A stretch of 64,000 bases of DNA from Burkholderia multivorans ATCC BAA-247. Lineage in GTDB: Bacteria > Pseudomonadota > Gammaproteobacteria > Burkholderiales > Burkholderiaceae. Below, piece by piece: positions 52,664 to 61,555 of this stretch; position 1 is the stretch's first letter, and the number at the start of each line of letters is the position of its first letter. Made by a program: the position numbers and the translations under genes. The notes under the pieces were generated by a model, which was not told where the DNA came from, made no database searches, and saw only the letters and a program-made list of their open reading frames with translations. Where the stretch lies: the NCBI RefSeq assembly GCF_000959525.1, contig NZ_CP009832.1, forward strand, positions 62,001 through 126,000, given 5' to 3'.

Positions 52664-53794
52664 ATGACGCTCGCCGATCAGCCCATCCTGCTCACGCCCG
52701 GCCCTCTGACGACCTCCGCGCGCACGCGCGACGCGATGCTGCGCGACTGGGGGTCGTGGGACAGCGACTTCAACGCGATCACGGCGCGGCTGCGTACGCG
52801 GCTCGTGCAGATCGTGCACGGCGAAGACACGCACGAATGCGTGCCGCTCCAAGGCAGCGGCACGTTCTCGGTCGAAGCGGCGATCGGCACGCTCGTGCCG
52901 CGCGACGGCCACGTGCTGGTGCCGAACAACGGCGCGTACTGCCAGCGCATCGCGAAGATCTGCCGCGTGCTCGGCCGCCGGCTGACGACGATCGACTACA
53001 GCGAAGACCGCCGCGTCGATCCGGCCGACGTCGATCGCGCGCTCGCCGCCGATCCCGGCATCACGCACGTCGCGCTCGTGCACTGCGAGACGGGCACCGG
53101 CGTGATGAATCCGCTGCACGAGATCGCGCAGATCGTCGCGAAGCACGGCCGCGGGCTGATCGTCGACGCGATGAGTTCGTTCGGCGCGATCGAGATCGAT
53201 GCGCGCACGACGCCGTTCGACGCGGTGATCGCGGCGTCGGGCAAGTGCCTCGAAGGCGTGCCGGGCATCGGCTTCGTGATCGTGAAGCGCAGCACGCTCG
53301 AACGTTGCGAAGGCAACTGCCATTCGCTCGCGATGGACCTGTACGACCAGTGGGTCTACATGCAGCGCACGACGCAGTGGCGCTTCACGCCGCCGACGCA
53401 CGTCGTCGCGGCACTCGACGCGGCGCTCGCGCAATACGTCGACGAAGGCGGGCTCGCCGCACGCGGCGGCCGCTACCAGCGCAACTATCGTGCGCTGGTC
53501 GACGGGATGCTGGCACTCGGCTTCCGCCCGTTCCTCGATCCGGCGATCCAGGCGCCGATCATCGTCACGTTCCATGCGCCGGACGATCCGAAGTACGACT
53601 TCAAGACCTTTTATCAAGAGGTCAAAAAGCGCGGCTACATTCTGTATCCGGGCAAGCTCACGCAGGTCGAGACGTTCCGCGTCGGCTGCATCGGCCACTT
53701 CGGCGAAGCGGGCATTCCGGGCGCCGTCGCCGCGATCGCCGACACGCTCAAGGCGATGGGCGTGCAGCGCATGTCCGCCGAAGCGGCCGCGTGA
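52664..53794 (+). CDS. phnW: 2-Aminoethylphosphonate-pyruvate transaminase
   Basis: This 376-residue PLP-dependent class V aminotransferase converts 2-aminoethylphosphonate and pyruvate to phosphonoacetaldehyde and alanine. The PLP lysine is Lys194 ([11 protein letters not shown]) and the PLP-ring aspartate is Asp168 ([11 protein letters not shown]). [18 protein letters not shown] at the start is the family signature. A TCAAGGAG Shine-Dalgarno precedes the ATG at 52664. Its product is the substrate of the PhnY dehydrogenase encoded on the other side of the transporter. Confidence 0.95.
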   Translation: MTLADQPILLTPGPLTTSARTRDAMLRDWGSWDSDFNAITARLRTRLVQIVHGEDTHECVPLQGSGTFSVEAAIGTLVPRDGHVLVPNNGAYCQRIAKICRVLGRRLTTIDYSEDRRVDPADVDRALAADPGITHVALVHCETGTGVMNPLHEIAQIVAKHGRGLIVDAMSSFGAIEIDARTTPFDAVIAASGKCLEGVPGIGFVIVKRSTLERCEGNCHSLAMDLYDQWVYMQRTTQWRFTPPTHVVAALDAALAQYVDEGGLAARGGRYQRNYRALVDGMLALGFRPFLDPAIQAPIIVTFHAPDDPKYDFKTFYQEVKKRGYILYPGKLTQVETFRVGCIGHFGEAGIPGAVAAIADTLKAMGVQRMSAEAAA

Positions 53795-53863
53795 TGCATG
53801 CCACACCGACACCGTTCGGGCCGTGCACGCGCGCGGCCCTCCACTCAACCGGCTGAACCTTCG

Positions 53864-55252
53864 ATGCGACCTTTCTGGATCGAACAAGCGCTGTTCAACG
53901 ACGGCGATCTCGCGCCCGCGCTGCAGGGCGCGACGCAGGCGGACGTCTGCATCGTCGGCGGCGGCTTCACCGGACTCTGGACCGCGATCCAGACGAAGCG
54001 GCAGAATCCGGCGCTCGACATCGCGATCGTCGAGAGCGACCTGTGCGGCGCCGGCGCGAGCGGCCGCAACGGCGGATGCCTGCTCACGTGGTCCGCGAAA
54101 TTCCTGACGTTGCGGCGATTGTTCGGCGAGGCCGAGGCGATCCGGCTCGTGAAGGCATCGGAAGCGGCCGTGCAGCACATCGCGGACTTCTGCCGCGAGC
54201 ATGCGGTCGACGCGGAACTGCGGCGCGACGGCACGCTCTACACCGCGACCTCGCCTGCGCAGATCGGCACGCTCGCGCCGGTGCTCGATGCGCTGGCCGC
54301 GTGCGGCATCCACAGCTACGCGCCGCTGCCGCCGGCCGAGGTTGCGCGCCGCTCGGGATCCGCACGCAATCTCGACGGCGTGTACTCGCCGATCGCGGCG
54401 ACCGTCCATCCGGGCAAGCTCGTGCGCGGCCTGCGCCGCGTCGCGCTCGCGATGGGCATCCGCCTCTACGAACGCACGCCGATGCTCGCGTTTACGCCGG
54501 GCCAGCCGGTGGTCGTGCGCACGCCGTGCGGCAGCGTGACCGCGAAGAAACTCGTGCTCGCCATCAACGCGTGGATGGCGAGCCGTTTCCCGCAGTTCGA
54601 ACGGACGATCGCGGTCGTCTCGAGCGACATGGTGATCACCGACCGATGCCCGGAGCTGCTCGAACGCACGGGGCTCGTCGACGGCGTGTCGGTGCTCGAC
54701 TCGCGGATCTTCGTCTACTACTACCGGACGACGGTCGACGGCCGGCTGATGCTCGGCAAGGGCGGCAACACGTTCTCGTGGCGCAGCCGGATCGCACCTG
54801 TCTTCGATCGCCGCTCGCCGTACGAGAGCGAACTCACGCGAAGCCTGCACGCGTTCTTTCCGTCGCTCGCCGGCGTGCCGATCACCGCGAGCTGGAACGG
54901 GCCATCCGACCGCTCGGTGACGGGCTTTCCGTTCTTCGGCCGGCTCGACGGCGCGCCGAACGTGTACTACGGCTTCGGCTATTCCGGCAACGGCGTCGGG
55001 CCGACGTACATGGGCGGGCAGATCCTGTCGTCGCTCGTGCTCGACGCCGACAACGCATGGACGCGCAGCCCGCTCGTGCGAGGGCCGCTCGGCCGCTTCC
55101 CGCCGGAACCGCTGCGCTACGTAGGTGCGCATGTCGTGCGCAATGCGATCCGCCGCAAGGAACGCGCGGAAGACGAAAACCGACGGCCGGCGGCCGTCGA
55201 CACGTGGCTCGCGAAGTTCGCGAGCGCGGCCGGCAAGGCCGACAAGGAATGA
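53864..55252 (+). CDS. FAD-dependent aminophosphonate oxidoreductase
   Basis: This 462-residue flavoprotein of the DAO family carries the FAD-binding GGGFTG in DVCIVGGGFTGLWTA (about residue 30-44) and a SGRNGGCLL segment. It matches the putative aminophosphonate oxidoreductase group linked to phn clusters. It could oxidise N-methylated or other aminophosphonates to phosphonoacetaldehyde, feeding the PhnY-PhnA steps. It is the last gene of the rightward operon. The start at 53864 gives the family N-terminus; the open frame upstream overlaps the phnW end. The exact substrate is inferred from context. Confidence 0.85.
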   Translation: MRPFWIEQALFNDGDLAPALQGATQADVCIVGGGFTGLWTAIQTKRQNPALDIAIVESDLCGAGASGRNGGCLLTWSAKFLTLRRLFGEAEAIRLVKASEAAVQHIADFCREHAVDAELRRDGTLYTATSPAQIGTLAPVLDALAACGIHSYAPLPPAEVARRSGSARNLDGVYSPIAATVHPGKLVRGLRRVALAMGIRLYERTPMLAFTPGQPVVVRTPCGSVTAKKLVLAINAWMASRFPQFERTIAVVSSDMVITDRCPELLERTGLVDGVSVLDSRIFVYYYRTTVDGRLMLGKGGNTFSWRSRIAPVFDRRSPYESELTRSLHAFFPSLAGVPITASWNGPSDRSVTGFPFFGRLDGAPNVYYGFGYSGNGVGPTYMGGQILSSLVLDADNAWTRSPLVRGPLGRFPPEPLRYVGAHVVRNAIRRKERAEDENRRPAAVDTWLAKFASAAGKADKE

Positions 55253-55285
55253 TTCGCGCGTCGCGCGCCGCCGCAGCAGTAGATG

Positions 55286-55317
55286 AAAAAAGGGACGCCG
55301 GAAAAGCGTCCCTTTTT
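55286..55317. terminator. Bidirectional terminator between the phn operon and its regulator
   Basis: A perfect 12-bp stem (55287-55298 with 55306-55317) has A-runs on the left arm and T-runs on the right, so it works on both strands. It sits between converging genes, 33 bp after the oxidoreductase stop. Confidence 0.9.
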
Positions 55318-55370
55318 CATGCCGCGTGACTTGCGTACGCGGCGCGGTGCACGGCCGCGCGTGCCGAGCG

Positions 55371-56096
55371 CTACGCGCGCGCCTTCTCGCGCGCCGCCTT
55401 GCCGGCCGCCGGCAGGCCCTGCTCGTGCGTGCGCCGCATCCGCGCCAGACCGTGCGCGACGTGCTCGCGCACGAGCGCGACGGCCTTCTCCTCGTCGCCG
55501 TCGGCGAGCGCCTGCACGATCTTGTCGTGCTCGGCCGCCGACACCGCGATCGCATCCTCTTCCGCCTCGATCGCCGCCTGGCGGAGCAGCCCGAGCTGCC
55601 GGACGAGCCGGCGATACGTATCGGTGAGATGCGTATTGCCGACGCCGACCACCATCGCATCGTGGAACTGCACGTTGAGCTCGGTGTAGCGCGTGACGTC
55701 GTGTGTCTTCGCGGCCTCCTTCATCGACTTGACGATGCCCTTCAGGATCTTCAGCGTGTCGGCCGACATGCGCTTCGCGAGCGCGCGCGCGACCGATTCG
55801 TCGAGCATCGCCCGCACCTCGTAGATTTCCTCGGCCTCGCGCAGCGGCACGACGCGCACGGTCACGCCGCGGTTCTTCTCGTTGCGCAGCAGGCCGGCCT
55901 GCTCGAGCGCACGGAACGCTTCGCGCACCGGCCCGCGTGACACGTTCAGCTTCGTCGCGATCTCGACTTCGTTCAGCTTCTCGCCCGGTGCGTACTCGCC
56001 GGATACGATCGCGCGCTCCAGCATGTCCTGGACGATCATCGCGAGCGACTGGCTTTGCAGGAGTTCGATGGCGTTCAGCGCGTTCGGGGCAGTCAT
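55371..56096 (-). CDS. phnR: GntR-family regulator of phosphonate utilisation
   Basis: This 241-residue regulator of the FadR subfamily has a GntR winged helix at about 18-82 (GEYAPGEKLNEVEIATKLNVSRGPVREAFRALEQAGLL). The FCD ligand-binding domain follows at about 95-220, with the metal/ligand residues in LNVQFHDAMVV and AEHDKIVQALADGD. It matches the phosphonate-utilisation-associated GntR group of Burkholderia. The same TTGTCAACA site lies over its own promoter and over the phnS promoter. This suggests autoregulated repression relieved by a phosphonate or a pathway intermediate. Confidence 0.88.
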   Translation of the reverse strand: MTAPNALNAIELLQSQSLAMIVQDMLERAIVSGEYAPGEKLNEVEIATKLNVSRGPVREAFRALEQAGLLRNEKNRGVTVRVVPLREAEEIYEVRAMLDESVARALAKRMSADTLKILKGIVKSMKEAAKTHDVTRYTELNVQFHDAMVVGVGNTHLTDTYRRLVRQLGLLRQAAIEAEEDAIAVSAAEHDKIVQALADGDEEKAVALVREHVAHGLARMRRTHEQGLPAAGKAAREKARA

Positions 56097-56156
56097 GGTC
56101 GGGCAGGCAGCAAGGCTGCGGCAGGAAACAGGGGCGCCATATCGGCGAATGATCCC

Positions 56157-56188
56157 TGTATACCCTTAGCCCGATATATTGTCAACAG
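56157..56188 (-). promoter_or_regulatory. phnR promoter with overlapping operator
   Basis: On the minus strand, TTGACA (56185-56180), 17 bp and TATACA (56162-56157) form a strong promoter 60 bp upstream of the regulator start. The operator TTGTCAACAG (56179-56188) covers the -35 box, as expected for autorepression. Confidence 0.65.
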
Positions 56189-56232
56189 TTTTCAGTTTCC
56201 AAAAAGCTTGCGCCGCCGCGGCGGCGCAGCGC

Positions 56233-57897
56233 TCACTTCGGCAGCGCCGGGATCATCCATGTGAGCACGTGCTGCTGCAGGAAGACCAGCACGCCGAGCA
56301 GCAGCGTCAGCACGACGCTGTGCCAGAACGTGCGCGCGAACACGATCCCTTCGCGCCCTTTCAAATCGGTCGTCGACACGCCGGTCGCGATATTCTGCGG
56401 CGAAATCATCTTGCCCATCACGCCGCCCGACGAATTGGTCGCGGCCATCAGCACCGGATCGAGGCCGAGTTGCCGCGCGGCGACGACCTGCAGATTGCCG
56501 AACAGCGCATTACCCGACGTATCGCTGCCCGACAGGAACACCGCGATCCAGCCGAGCGACGCCGACACGAGCGGAAACAGCGCGCCCGTCGATGCGACGC
56601 CGGTGCCGAGCGTATAGCTGATGCCCGAGTAGTTGAGCAGATACGCGAGCCCGACGATCATCATCACCGTGACGATCGCGATCCACGTCTGCCGCCACGT
56701 TTTCACCACGCACTCGAAGAACGCGCCGACGCCCGTGCGCGTGAGCGCAGCCGTGATGATCGCCGACACGAGGATCGCGGTGCCCGTGCCGAGCGGCTGG
56801 AAGTCCCAGATCGCCGCATACGGCTTCTGGTACAGCGACACGAACACCGCATTGTGCAGCCCCGGCCACTTGATCTTCACGTCGCCGATCGCCGCGATAT
56901 TCGCATGCACCCACACGATCACGACGACCGACACGACGATCCACGGCAGCCAGCCGCCGAATCCGGCGCGCATGCCGCTGCCGCCCGTGCCCACGCCCGT
57001 CTCCGTGCCCGCGCCCGCGCCGCGTGCGAGCGAGAACTGCGGATCGGGCTGCGGCTTCCACATCTGCAGGAAGCCGATCGTGACGATCAGCGACGTGAGC
57101 GACGACAGCACGTCAGTCAGCTGATAGCCGAGATAGTTCGACGTGACGAACTGCGCGAGCGCGAAGCTGCCGCCCGATACGAGCAGCGCAGGCCACAGCC
57201 GCGCGATCGAACGCATGCCGCCGTACGCGCCGACCACGTAGAACGGCAGCAGCAGCGCGAAGAACGGCAGCTGGCGGCCGACCATCGCGGCAAGCGTCGT
57301 CGGCGGCAGCGAGGTGACCGCGCCGAGCACCGTGATCGGCACGCCGAGCGCGCCGAACGCGACCGGCGCGGTATTGAACAGCAGCGTATAGGTCAGCGCT
57401 TCGAGCGCGGGGAAGCCGAGCGCGATCAGCAACGCGCTGGTGATCGCGACCGGCGTGCCGAACCCGGAGATCCCTTCTAGCAGACAGCCGAACGAGAACG
57501 CGACGACCAGCAGCACGAGGCGCCGGTCGTCGGGCAGATTGTCGAGCATCCATTGCCGGAACTGGTCGAAGCGGCCCGACTTCACCGCGATGTTGTACAG
57601 CAGCAGCGCGTTGAAGACGATCCACATCACCGGCACGACGGCGAGCGCCATTCCGGCGCCGACCGCATCGAACGCGAGACCGGCCGGCATCCCCCACGCC
57701 CCGATCGCGACCGCGAGGCCCGCGACGAGCCCGGCGAGCGACGCCTGCCACGCAGGGCGGCGCAGCACGCCGAGCGCGATCAGCGCAACGGCGATCGGAA
57801 TCACGGCGACGAGGAACGAGAGCAGCAGCGAGCCGGCGACGGGCGTCAGCGGCTGCGCGAAGACGATGCCGGGCGGTAGAGCGACTGTGGGATTCAT
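56233..57897 (-). CDS. lldP: L-lactate permease
   Basis: This 554-residue inner-membrane lactate permease of the LctP family has about twelve hydrophobic segments along the whole length. The conserved GCLLEGISGFGTPVAI and GSDTSGNALFGNLQV loops, plus ATNSSGGVMGKMISPQNIA, are diagnostic. The ATG at 57897 gives the usual N-terminus. It probably imports lactate or glycolate by proton symport. No lactate dehydrogenase gene is adjacent, and the gene is transcribed alone, behind the phnR promoter region. Confidence 0.93.
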   Translation of the reverse strand: MNPTVALPPGIVFAQPLTPVAGSLLLSFLVAVIPIAVALIALGVLRRPAWQASLAGLVAGLAVAIGAWGMPAGLAFDAVGAGMALAVVPVMWIVFNALLLYNIAVKSGRFDQFRQWMLDNLPDDRRLVLLVVAFSFGCLLEGISGFGTPVAITSALLIALGFPALEALTYTLLFNTAPVAFGALGVPITVLGAVTSLPPTTLAAMVGRQLPFFALLLPFYVVGAYGGMRSIARLWPALLVSGGSFALAQFVTSNYLGYQLTDVLSSLTSLIVTIGFLQMWKPQPDPQFSLARGAGAGTETGVGTGGSGMRAGFGGWLPWIVVSVVVIVWVHANIAAIGDVKIKWPGLHNAVFVSLYQKPYAAIWDFQPLGTGTAILVSAIITAALTRTGVGAFFECVVKTWRQTWIAIVTVMMIVGLAYLLNYSGISYTLGTGVASTGALFPLVSASLGWIAVFLSGSDTSGNALFGNLQVVAARQLGLDPVLMAATNSSGGVMGKMISPQNIATGVSTTDLKGREGIVFARTFWHSVVLTLLLGVLVFLQQHVLTWMIPALPK

Positions 57898-58269
57898 CGT
57901 GTCTCCTCTGGATGGACGACGAGCCGATCGATCGGCCGCTTGCGCATGCAACGGTCTGCGTCGCCAACCGATCGGTCGCTTAAAAGAGGTTAGGAGCCAC
58001 GTGCCGCTTGTACAAGGGAGGACAAGCCCGAGGCCGGCCGCTGTGCGCGGCCGTTCGCCGACGCGCAGCGGGCAGCGCGCTGACAGGCACGACAGCTACG
58101 CGCGCGTCGCGTCGCGTCGCGTCGCGCCGCCGCAATGTTGCGTGTCGAACAAAGGAGCCTGTCTGCGAGCGGGATGTTTCGTTGGGCGTCCGAAGTCTAG
58201 ACTCGCTGCATCGAATCCGGCCGCGCCGCCGACGGCGCCGCGCCGGCATGCCATGGAGCCAAACACGAT
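57898..58269. other. Intergenic region with a short pentamer repeat
   Basis: These 372 bases hold no recognised gene. Four tandem copies of GCGTC lie at 58104-58123. The region should contain the divergent promoters of the permease and DUF4148 genes, but I see no clear consensus boxes. Confidence 0.4.
58104..58126. repeat. Tandem GCGTC pentamer (4 copies)
   Basis: Four exact 5-bp units plus a partial fifth lie in the intergenic region about 145 bp upstream of the DUF4148 gene. Copy number may vary between strains. Confidence 0.7.
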
Positions 58270-58581
58270 ATGAACACGTTGAAACAGGCCATATGTGCTG
58301 CGCTGCTGATCGGCTCGACGTGCGCGGCGCACGCGCAGCCCGCATCGCGGCCGCTGACGCGCGCCGAGGTTCGTCAGGAACTCGCCGAACTGCAGGCGGT
58401 TGGCTATCGCGCGAGCCTCGCGAGCAGCCCGAACTTCCCGGACGACATGCAGACGATCATGCGACGCGCGGCCGCTGCGCGCGAACGCGCCGGATATGGC
58501 GGCACCGGCCGTGCGAATGTCGAATCGGGCAAGCCGGCGCTGCCGCGCGCAGCCGATCGCGAGACGTATGCGCACCACTGA
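58270..58581 (+). CDS. DUF4148 exported protein
   Basis: This 103-residue small periplasmic protein has a signal peptide of about 22 residues (LKQAICAALLIGSTCAAHA, cleaved before QPAS). The DUF4148 core RPLTRAEVRQELAELQAVGYRAS follows. Such proteins are present in many copies in Burkholderia; the function is unknown, although expression often responds to stress. It is a single gene, converging on gshA. Confidence 0.88.
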   Translation: MNTLKQAICAALLIGSTCAAHAQPASRPLTRAEVRQELAELQAVGYRASLASSPNFPDDMQTIMRRAAAARERAGYGGTGRANVESGKPALPRAADRETYAHH

Positions 58582-58665
58582 TGGCGCGCCGCACGTGCTG
58601 AGGCGCTCGCAGCAAGATCGCCCGACGGGCGCCGACGTGCGCGGCGCAGTGCGCCGCGACGCACG

Positions 58666-60279
58666 TCAGACGCTGAAGCGGTTCAGCGTATATGCGCGAT
58701 AGGCCGCGACGAACGCGTCGAACGATCCGGCCTCCTTCGCTTCCAGCTCCGCCTGCTCGGCGAGCGACTGCTCGGCCAGTGCGGTCGATGCGCGCATCGC
58801 GTCCGCCGACGGCGGATGCGCACGGTAGTACGCGGCATGCGCTTCGCTCTGCGCGCGCGCGAACGCGAGGAACGAGTGGCCGTTCTCGCGCATCGTGCGC
58901 AGCACACGCGCCGACGGCGTGCGTTCCGGATCGGCGAGCTTCTCGCGCTGCGCGGCGATCGCGCGCGCATGCGCATCGTCGCCGCGAATCTCGTCGAGAC
59001 GGCGGCCGATCGTTTCGATGTCGGCCATCAGCGCATCGGCCCACGCGCGCATCGCGATCGGCTCGCCGTCGCGCGTCAGCATCAGTCCCGGCTTGCGGCC
59101 TTCCATCGTCACGCTCGCGAAGTTCGCATTCGCTTCCTTGTACGCGTCGCAGTCGAGCGTCGGGCTCGCGTCGAGCGCGCATGCGAGCAGAAACGCGTCG
59201 AGAAAGCGCGCGGTGTCGATCGCGATGCCGGTCGGCTCGAACGGATCGATGTCGAGGCAGCGCACTTCGATGTACTGCACGCCGCGCGACGCGAGCGCAT
59301 GCAGCGGACGCTCGCCCGAATAGGTGACGCGCTTCGGCCGGATCGTCGAGTAGAACTCGTTCTCGATCTGCAGCACGTTCGTGTTGATCTGGATCCACTC
59401 GCCGTCGCGGTGCGTGCCGATCGCCTCGTACGGCGGATACGGCTCGCTGACGGCCTTCGACAGCGCGTCGAGATAGCCGGGCAGCGTGTTGTAGTCGACG
59501 TGCAGCGCGGCCTGCGCGGTCGTGTTCGAGTAGCCGAGATCGCTCATGCGCAGGCTCGTCGCATACGGGCGGTACAGCGTATCGGCGTCGAACGCTTCGA
59601 GCGTGTTCGGCTTGCCGCGCAGGAACTTCGTGTCGAGCGCGGGCGACGCGCCGAACAGATACATCAGCAGCCAGCTGCGGCGCCGGAAGTTGCGGATCAG
59701 CGCGAGATAGCGCTCGGACTGATAGTCGACGAGCGTCGCGGTCGATCCTTCGTCCGCATGCAGCCGCCGCCACACTTCCTCATGCAGCGAGTAGTTGTAG
59801 TGGATGCCCGCGATGCACTGCATCGTGCGGCCGTAGCGATACGCGAGGCCGCGGCGATACACCGTCTTCAGCCGACCGATGTTCGACGTGCCGTAGTTCG
59901 CAATCGGGATCTCGTCGTCGGCGGGCAGCAGGCCGGGCATCGAGTTGTTCCATAGCAGCTCGTCGCCGAGCGACGCGTACACGTAGCGATGCAGTTCGTC
60001 GAGGCGTTCGAGCGTCAGCGCGGCGTCTCCTTCCGCGGGGGTGATCAGCTCGAGCAGCGCTTCGGAATAATCGGTCGTCAGCGACGGATGCGTGAGTGCC
60101 GAACCGAGCGCGCGCGGGTGCGGCGTGAACGCGATCATCCCGTCGCGCGTCACGCGCAGGCTTTCCTTTTCGATGCCGCGCAGGCCGTCGGGCAGATGCT
60201 GCCGCGTCGGGCCCGTGCTCAGCGCATCGAGGCGATTCAGCAGCAGTTCGGACTGGCGGTGAGTCATGGTGTTCGACAT
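58666..60279 (-). CDS. gshA: Glutamate-cysteine ligase
   Basis: This 537-residue enzyme of the gamma-proteobacterial-type GshA family catalyses ATP-dependent joining of glutamate and cysteine, the first step of glutathione synthesis. Signature segments are LRGIEKESLRVTRDG at about 29-43 (with the metal-binding glutamates), TTDYSEALLELITP, and GIHYNYSLHEEVWRRL. VQYIEVRCLDIDPFEPTGI is also present. Length is typical. A Shine-Dalgarno is weak. It is transcribed alone, with three 11-bp tandem repeats in the region upstream. Confidence 0.95.
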   Translation of the reverse strand: MSNTMTHRQSELLLNRLDALSTGPTRQHLPDGLRGIEKESLRVTRDGMIAFTPHPRALGSALTHPSLTTDYSEALLELITPAEGDAALTLERLDELHRYVYASLGDELLWNNSMPGLLPADDEIPIANYGTSNIGRLKTVYRRGLAYRYGRTMQCIAGIHYNYSLHEEVWRRLHADEGSTATLVDYQSERYLALIRNFRRRSWLLMYLFGASPALDTKFLRGKPNTLEAFDADTLYRPYATSLRMSDLGYSNTTAQAALHVDYNTLPGYLDALSKAVSEPYPPYEAIGTHRDGEWIQINTNVLQIENEFYSTIRPKRVTYSGERPLHALASRGVQYIEVRCLDIDPFEPTGIAIDTARFLDAFLLACALDASPTLDCDAYKEANANFASVTMEGRKPGLMLTRDGEPIAMRAWADALMADIETIGRRLDEIRGDDAHARAIAAQREKLADPERTPSARVLRTMRENGHSFLAFARAQSEAHAAYYRAHPPSADAMRASTALAEQSLAEQAELEAKEAGSFDAFVAAYRAYTLNRFSV

Positions 60280-60583
60280 GGATGCGCAAGTGCGGGACGG
60301 CCGCAGGACGATGCCGCGCGGCCGGCTGGATTATTGGTCGCTTCGTTGGTAGCGGGCACTTTAACATCTCGCCGAAACACGCGCTTGAGGTGCGCCGGCG
60401 CGCGCGCGGGCGTGAAATCGACGGTCCGGGCGCGCGGCGTGCGGCGTTGCGCCGACGTTGCGCCGACGTTGCGCCGACGTTATGCAGCACGCAGCGAGGC
60501 GGCTGCGCAGGCGGTTGCGGATTCGTCCGACGGAACGCGGCGCGCGGCCATCGTACGCAGCGCCGGTTCCGATGCAATAGCGG
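60280..60583. other. Intergenic region with 11-bp tandem repeats
   Basis: No gene is recognised in these 304 bases. The region should contain the gshA promoter. Three copies of an 11-bp repeat lie at 60446-60478, near the alkA end. Confidence 0.4.
60446..60478. repeat. 11-bp tandem repeat (GTTGCGCCGAC, 3 copies)
   Basis: Three exact consecutive copies, followed by a partial one. No role is evident; such short repeats can vary in number. Confidence 0.8.
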
Positions 60584-61555
60584 CTAGCCGCCGCGCGCGG
60601 CGCCCATCCGGTCCGCGACCTCGTTCCACAGATGCAGCGCCGCGTACGCGCGCCACGGCCGCCAGCCCTCGGTGCGCTGCTTCTGGCTCGCGAGCCGGTC
60701 GAGCGACGGATCGCGCGCGGCGATCGACTGCATCAGGACCAGATCGGACGCGGGCCACGCGTCCGGATCGCGCCATGCGCGCATCGCGATGTATTCGACC
60801 GTCCACGGGCCGATGCCGGGCAATTCGAGCCACGCGGCGCGCAGCGTCGCGAGATCGGCCTGCGCGGTGTCGACCGGCACGTCGCCGGCCGCGACCGCGC
60901 GCGCCATCCCGGTTAGCGCGGCCGCGCGCTTGCCCGGCATGCCGATCTTCGCGAGATCGCACGTGGCGAGCGCGTCCGGCGTCGGAAAGCGCCAGGCGGG
61001 CGCACCGTCGGCCGTATCTGCATCGTCATGCAGCACGCGTTCGCCCGCACGTTCGACGAGCCGCCCGACGATCGTCGTCGCGGCCTTCACGCTAACCTGC
61101 TGGCCGACGATCGCCCGCACCGCCAGCTCGAAACCCGACCACGCGCCCGGCACGCGCAGCCCCGGCGCGGCCGCGACGAGCGGCGCGAACCACGGGTCGC
61201 GCGCGAGCCCGCTGCCGATCGCGGCCGGGTCCGCGCCGAGATCGAACATCGACGCGACACGCGCGGCGAATGCATCGTCGACGTGGCGCGCCGCCGCGCC
61301 TTCGACGGTCGCGATCAGACAATGCCGACGCGGATGCCGCGTCACGGTGAGCCGGCCCGGTTCGCCGTGTAGATCGACGATGCGTCGATAGACGCCGTGC
61401 GCGACCTGCTCGACGCCGGGGATCGCGCGGCCGCTGAAAAAGCGCAGCACGCGCGGCCAGTCGTACGGCACCTTGAAGCGCAGTTCCAGTTGCGCCGACG
61501 GCGGCACGTGGCCGCCGTCCGCTGTCGATGCGATCGTTGCGATTTCGATGCTCAA
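60584..61555 (-). CDS. alkA: DNA-3-methyladenine glycosylase II
   Basis: This 323-residue base-excision glycosylase removes alkylated bases. The N-terminal AlkA_N domain is at about 15-130, and the helix-hairpin-helix glycosylase domain follows. LPGIGPWTVEYIAMRAW and the catalytic aspartate in AWPASDLVLMQ are clear. The start is proposed as TTG at 61555, overlapping the ada stop (TTGA) with GGAGG 10 bp upstream. The same frame is open far upstream, but only as a shadow of ada. It is coupled to ada, which would induce it after methylation damage. Confidence 0.88.
   Translation of the reverse strand: MSIEIATIASTADGGHVPPSAQLELRFKVPYDWPRVLRFFSGRAIPGVEQVAHGVYRRIVDLHGEPGRLTVTRHPRRHCLIATVEGAAARHVDDAFAARVASMFDLGADPAAIGSGLARDPWFAPLVAAAPGLRVPGAWSGFELAVRAIVGQQVSVKAATTIVGRLVERAGERVLHDDADTADGAPAWRFPTPDALATCDLAKIGMPGKRAAALTGMARAVAAGDVPVDTAQADLATLRAAWLELPGIGPWTVEYIAMRAWRDPDAWPASDLVLMQSIAARDPSLDRLASQKQRTEGWRPWRAYAALHLWNEVADRMGAARGG

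Noticed and set aside
52337-55660. Very long open frame on the minus strand (over 1100 codons)
   Set aside because: It lies opposite the phnW and oxidoreductase genes, is Arg/Ala-rich without any domain, and is a by-product of high G+C codon bias.
58104-60478. Short repeats (GCGTC at 58104, 11-bp units at 60446) as a CRISPR array
   Set aside because: Units are 5 and 11 bp, directly adjacent with no spacers. I saw no CRISPR array or cas gene in the window.
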